Assembly (NCBI RefSeq): GCF_001687565.2
Contig: NZ_CP016534.2
Coordinates: forward strand, 1,244,501 to 1,308,500
Length of the DNA: 64,000 nt
Source: Planococcus antarcticus DSM 14505
Lineage (GTDB): Bacteria; Bacillota; Bacilli; Bacillales_A; Planococcaceae
Direction: 5' to 3'
Positions 61,488 to 64,000 of this stretch are shown piece after piece. The first letter of the stretch is position 1. Every line of letters starts with the position of its first letter. Under the pieces are notes generated by a model. That model saw only the letters and a list, made by a program, of their open reading frames with translations, did not search any database and was not told the origin of the DNA. Made by a program: the position numbers and the translations under genes.

Positions 61488-62294
61488 ATGTGGAAATGGC
61501 AAGCTGACGGACCAGCAAAGGCAGTAGTCTTGTTGATACATAGTGCATATGAACAACATTTGCGTTATGCATGGCAAATTGAAAAGTGGCGTTCGGCCGG
61601 TTTTGATATCTATATGGGTGATTTGCCGGGTCATGGCAAAAACGCAGGGGCAGACAAGGTTCACCGGGAGTCATTCGATGACTATGAGCAGGCAGTTAAT
61701 GATATGCTGAAGCTTTCGTCAGAAAATGATCTGCCGGTGTTTGTTATTGCCCACGGCCTCGGTGCTACGATCACCATGAATGTCCTCGGCAACCGCAAAT
61801 TCAATGTAGCAGGCGCCATCTTTACGTCTCCTTGGCTGCAGTTAAAGAAATTGCCGCCAAAAGCGCCGAATGCATTCCCAGGCGTTGCGCAATTGACGGG
61901 CCGCAGAAAAATAGACCATGGCATCGAGCTGCGCCATCTAACACGCGACCGCTTTTCTTATAGCCAGGAAACCGAAAGCAAGCTTTATCACTCTGTTATT
62001 ACTGCGGGATGGTATAAAGAGTTACAGGGATATATGAAAGAAACTGCAGCTGCTGTTCAGGTGTATCCTCAGATTCCGACTTATCTACACACAGCGGAGC
62101 GGGATGTGATCACCGAAAAAGAAGCGGCTCGCCAATGGCTGCTGAAGCAGCAGCTTACCGAGTTCAGCTACAAAGAATGGAAATTCTGTTACCACGACAT
62201 ATTTCAGGAACCGGAAAAAGAAGCAGCTTTTCTGGCGACTCAGGCATTTATCCATACCGTTTTGCGTTCTGTCGGGTATTTGATCGAAGAGTGA
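61488..62294 (+). CDS. ytpA: Alpha/beta hydrolase (YtpA-like lysophospholipase)
   Basis: 268 residues. HSAYEQHLRYAWQIEKWRSAGFDIYMGDLPGHGKN in sequence is monoglyceride-lipase/YtpA-like, and ERDVITEK plus YHDIFQEPEKE give the acid and histidine. The nucleophile elbow is unusual: VIAHGLGAT has Gly where the GxSxG serine is expected (HGLG instead of HSMG). ATG 61488 is preferred over TTG 61464, with AAAGGAAG upstream. Confidence 0.83.
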   Translation: MWKWQADGPAKAVVLLIHSAYEQHLRYAWQIEKWRSAGFDIYMGDLPGHGKNAGADKVHRESFDDYEQAVNDMLKLSSENDLPVFVIAHGLGATITMNVLGNRKFNVAGAIFTSPWLQLKKLPPKAPNAFPGVAQLTGRRKIDHGIELRHLTRDRFSYSQETESKLYHSVITAGWYKELQGYMKETAAAVQVYPQIPTYLHTAERDVITEKEAARQWLLKQQLTEFSYKEWKFCYHDIFQEPEKEAAFLATQAFIHTVLRSVGYLIEE

Positions 62295-62362
62295 TAAAGA
62301 AAATCAATGTCGTACGCTTTGTCCCAATGACAGGTTACGTGTGATAAAGGAGAGAAAGAAGT

Positions 62363-63370
62363 TTGGCAATAATCTATAGTGTGCTGGATCAATCACCAAT
62401 TTCAGAAGGCAGCTCGCCGCAGGAAGCCTTAAAACAGACAGCACTACTCGCGCAACAAGCTGAAGAGTGGGGCTATAGACGGTTTTGGGTGTCTGAACAC
62501 CACGATGCACCGACTTTAGCTGGGTCGTCACCGGAAGTGCTAATTGCACATCTTGGTGCTGTCACAAAAACCATCCGTCTTGGTTCGGGTGGTGTTATGC
62601 TGCCGCATTACGCAGCTTTTAAAATTGCAGAGAACTTCAAATTGCTAGAAGCCTTATACCCAGGCAGGATCGATGCAGGAGTCGGCAGAGCACCTGGAGG
62701 CATGCCGCGTGCTTCTTATGCATTGAATGAAGGCAAAAAGCGCGACACCAGCCAATTCCCTGCCCAGATTGACGACCTTCGCATGTATTTGACCGACTCG
62801 ATCCCTGAAGAGCATCCATACTACGGCATGAAGGCAACACCAATCACTGAGCACAGCCCGCCTATTTGGATACTGGGCTCGAGTGAAAGCTCGGCACTGC
62901 TCGCAGCAGAAAAAGGATTGCCTTATCTATTCGGACATTTCATCAATGGCGAAGGCGGGCAGCATTTTGCCAAGGAGTACCGTGAACGTTTTATGCCCTA
63001 TAAAAAAAGTAAGCCCCATATAGGCTTTGCCATTTTTGTCGTCTGCCAGGAAACACAGGAACAGGCGGAGTGGGTGGCTTCCTCAATGGATTTATCACTT
63101 TCCATGGGAGCCCAAGGTATGCCCTCTAAAGGTACGCCCCCGCCTGACAGGGCAATAGCCTACCCCTACTCCAGATTCGAAAAATTACTGGTCGCTGAAA
63201 ACCGGCGGCGAATGGTTGTCGGGACACCCGAAGAAGTTGTGGACCGGCTAGAAGAACTAGCCGCAGAGTACGAGGCAGACGAAGTGATGTTGGTTTCCTC
63301 TGCCTATTATTTTAATGCTAAACTGAAAACGTTTCAGTTGATCGCAGAGGAAATGCAGAAACGTGAATAG
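62363..63370 (+). CDS. LLM-class flavin-dependent oxidoreductase (YtmO-like)
   Basis: 335-residue bacterial-luciferase-like TIM barrel. SVLDQSPISEGSSPQEAL, RFWVSEHHDAPTLAGSSPEVLIAHL and GRIDAGVGRAPGG are typical of the YtmO/MsnO8 subgroup. Uses FMNH2 and O2; substrate unknown. TTG start with AAAGGAGAG upstream. Confidence 0.9.
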   Translation: MAIIYSVLDQSPISEGSSPQEALKQTALLAQQAEEWGYRRFWVSEHHDAPTLAGSSPEVLIAHLGAVTKTIRLGSGGVMLPHYAAFKIAENFKLLEALYPGRIDAGVGRAPGGMPRASYALNEGKKRDTSQFPAQIDDLRMYLTDSIPEEHPYYGMKATPITEHSPPIWILGSSESSALLAAEKGLPYLFGHFINGEGGQHFAKEYRERFMPYKKSKPHIGFAIFVVCQETQEQAEWVASSMDLSLSMGAQGMPSKGTPPPDRAIAYPYSRFEKLLVAENRRRMVVGTPEEVVDRLEELAAEYEADEVMLVSSAYYFNAKLKTFQLIAEEMQKRE

Positions 63371-63417
63371 GCTGAAATTGGTCTGATTAAGCGTTCGTAA
63401 ATGTATCCGCAAATTCG

Positions 63418-63463
63418 CGAACGTTCGTAAAGTGTTTTGACACGTTTACGAACGTTCTTTTTG
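63418..63463 (+). terminator. Terminator hairpin 1 after the LLM gene
   Basis: GAACGTTCGTAAA-GTG / CAC-GTTTACGAACGTTC with T5 after it. Confidence 0.75.
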
Positions 63464-63483
63464 ATGCTTTGTCACTGTTTTTA

Positions 63484-63523
63484 GAGCGTTCGTAAAAGTG
63501 TACTTTTACGAACGGTTTTTATT
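63484..63523 (+). terminator. Terminator hairpin 2 after the LLM gene
   Basis: CGTTCGTAAAAGT / ACTTTTACGAACG with a 2-base-long apex, then T5. Shares the stem sequence of the first hairpin. Confidence 0.75.
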
Positions 63524-63692
63524 TTGAAGAAAGAATATTTAGCCCACCTTCATGTTTATGGAAATTAATGTTAATCTAATATAGGTTAGTCAGAATTGAA
63601 TGTAAATTAGTTGTTGTTATTTACTCTCAAAAGAATAGAAAAAGAAAGTTAGAAAAAAATGCAGTCAAAATTAATACTAAAGGGGTAAGCAA

Positions 63693-64000
63693 ATGTCGAT
63701 TCGAAATTCTGCTAAAGCAATTATTATTAAGGACTCCAAAATTCTACTTACAAAAAATATAGATCAAGAAGGTCACTTTTATCTTTTTCCTGGCGGGGGA
63801 CAAGATCATGGAGAAGTTCTGTCAGATACCGTAAAAAGAGAATGCTTAGAAGAAATCGGCGAAAACGTGAAAGTGAAAGACCTTCTTCACATTCGAGAAT
63901 ATATAGGCAAAAATCATGAACATGCGCACTTTGACAGCCACGTTCATCAAATTGAATATTATTTTGTGTGCCATATTAGCACTGAACAAAATATTTCTTC
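63693..64000 (+). CDS. Nudix hydrolase, 3'-truncated by window edge
   Basis: 102 codons are visible from ATG 63693 (MSIRNSAKAIIIKDSKILLTK). Nudix box GGGQDHGEVLSDTVKRECLEEIGENV starts near residue 37; HEHAHFDSHVHQIEYYFVC follows. The frame is open at the right edge. Substrate unknown; third Nudix gene of the window. Confidence 0.9.
   Translation, partial: MSIRNSAKAIIIKDSKILLTKNIDQEGHFYLFPGGGQDHGEVLSDTVKRECLEEIGENVKVKDLLHIREYIGKNHEHAHFDSHVHQIEYYFVCHISTEQNIS

Larger units (their letters stand above)
63371..63692. other. Interval with repeated GTTCGTAAA hairpins, no gene
   Basis: GTTCGTAAA occurs at about 63393, 63424 and 63487, and its complement TTTACGAAC at about 63451 and 63510. The resulting stems are described as terminators. 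The rest (63535-63692) is AT-rich with an AAAGGGG ribosome site for the last gene. Confidence 0.7.

Noticed and set aside
63390-63523. CRISPR array
   Set aside because: Repeats are 9 bases, partly inverted and irregularly spaced, with terminator T-runs and no cas genes.

Overview
The window looks like a chromosomal segment of a low-to-moderate G+C Bacillota, most likely Planococcaceae (Planococcus/Planomicrobium-like). The basis is strong synteny with the Bacillus subtilis yut-yum-yui, men and ytk-ytm-ytp neighbourhoods, Bacillus-type 16S/23S/5S sequences followed by a trnB-like tRNA cluster, and GGAGG ribosome binding sites with frequent TTG/GTG starts. The taxonomic call is an inference; no database was searched.

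Layout. 1-10.4 kb is a housekeeping block: lipA (cut by the left edge), yutD, yutE, yutF, yuzB, two type-II NADH-dehydrogenase-like flavoproteins (yutJ-like behind a Rex/Fnr-type palindrome, and yumB-like), the Fe-S carriers yutI/nfuA and an A-type carrier, a Nudix gene, tiny yuiA, a 124-bp tandem structured repeat, yuiB, yuiD and leucyl aminopeptidase. 10.4-16.2 kb is a seven-gene Mrp Na+/H+ antiporter operon on the minus strand. 16.4-25.4 kb holds an MFS exporter, a lipoprotein cyclophilin, a small XRE regulator, an NSS-type Na+ symporter, an unusual 868-residue membrane protein with a sigma-factor-like cytoplasmic head behind a perfect ECF-type promoter, yugI, and a RocR-like regulator whose AAA+ domain has lost its sigma-54 activating motifs. 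25.6-31 kb is arginine/ornithine/proline catabolism (rocA, rocD, rocG) plus an iron alcohol dehydrogenase. 31-32.7 kb is an IS1182-type element with an amber codon in its transposase, inserted in the hairpin of a terminator. 32.7-35.5 kb: CDF transporter, MgtC/SapB protein, EamA transporter.

35.5-42.7 kb is a complete rRNA operon (16S-23S-5S) followed by 20 tRNA genes and a terminator. Next comes a decayed EmrE-type exporter gene, then the complete chorismate-to-demethylmenaquinone set: menA (minus), and menF-D-H-B and menE-C (plus). 52-57 kb contains a nonsense-interrupted AAA ATPase, a MOSC protein, a zinc-binding lipoprotein with a His-rich repeat behind a Zur box, yidD, dps with a sigma-B-like promoter, ytkD and an esterase. 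57-64 kb: pckA (CcpN-like operator), a SAM-I riboswitch upstream of metK with an additional divergent copy of the 124-bp repeat and a second possible promoter between them, a gamma-carbonic anhydrase, ytpA, a luciferase-like oxidoreductase, a set of repeated GTTCGTAAA hairpins, and a Nudix gene cut by the right edge.

How it fits together: the men genes, both NDH-2-like proteins and the Fe-S carriers serve an aerobic menaquinone respiratory chain; Mrp and the Na+ symporter point to sodium-based homeostasis in a salt- or alkali-tolerant organism; roc genes feed glutamate carbon into the TCA cycle, and pckA connects that to gluconeogenesis. The most novel-looking item is the membrane-tethered sigma-like protein at 20908-23514; the degenerate RocR-like regulator comes second.
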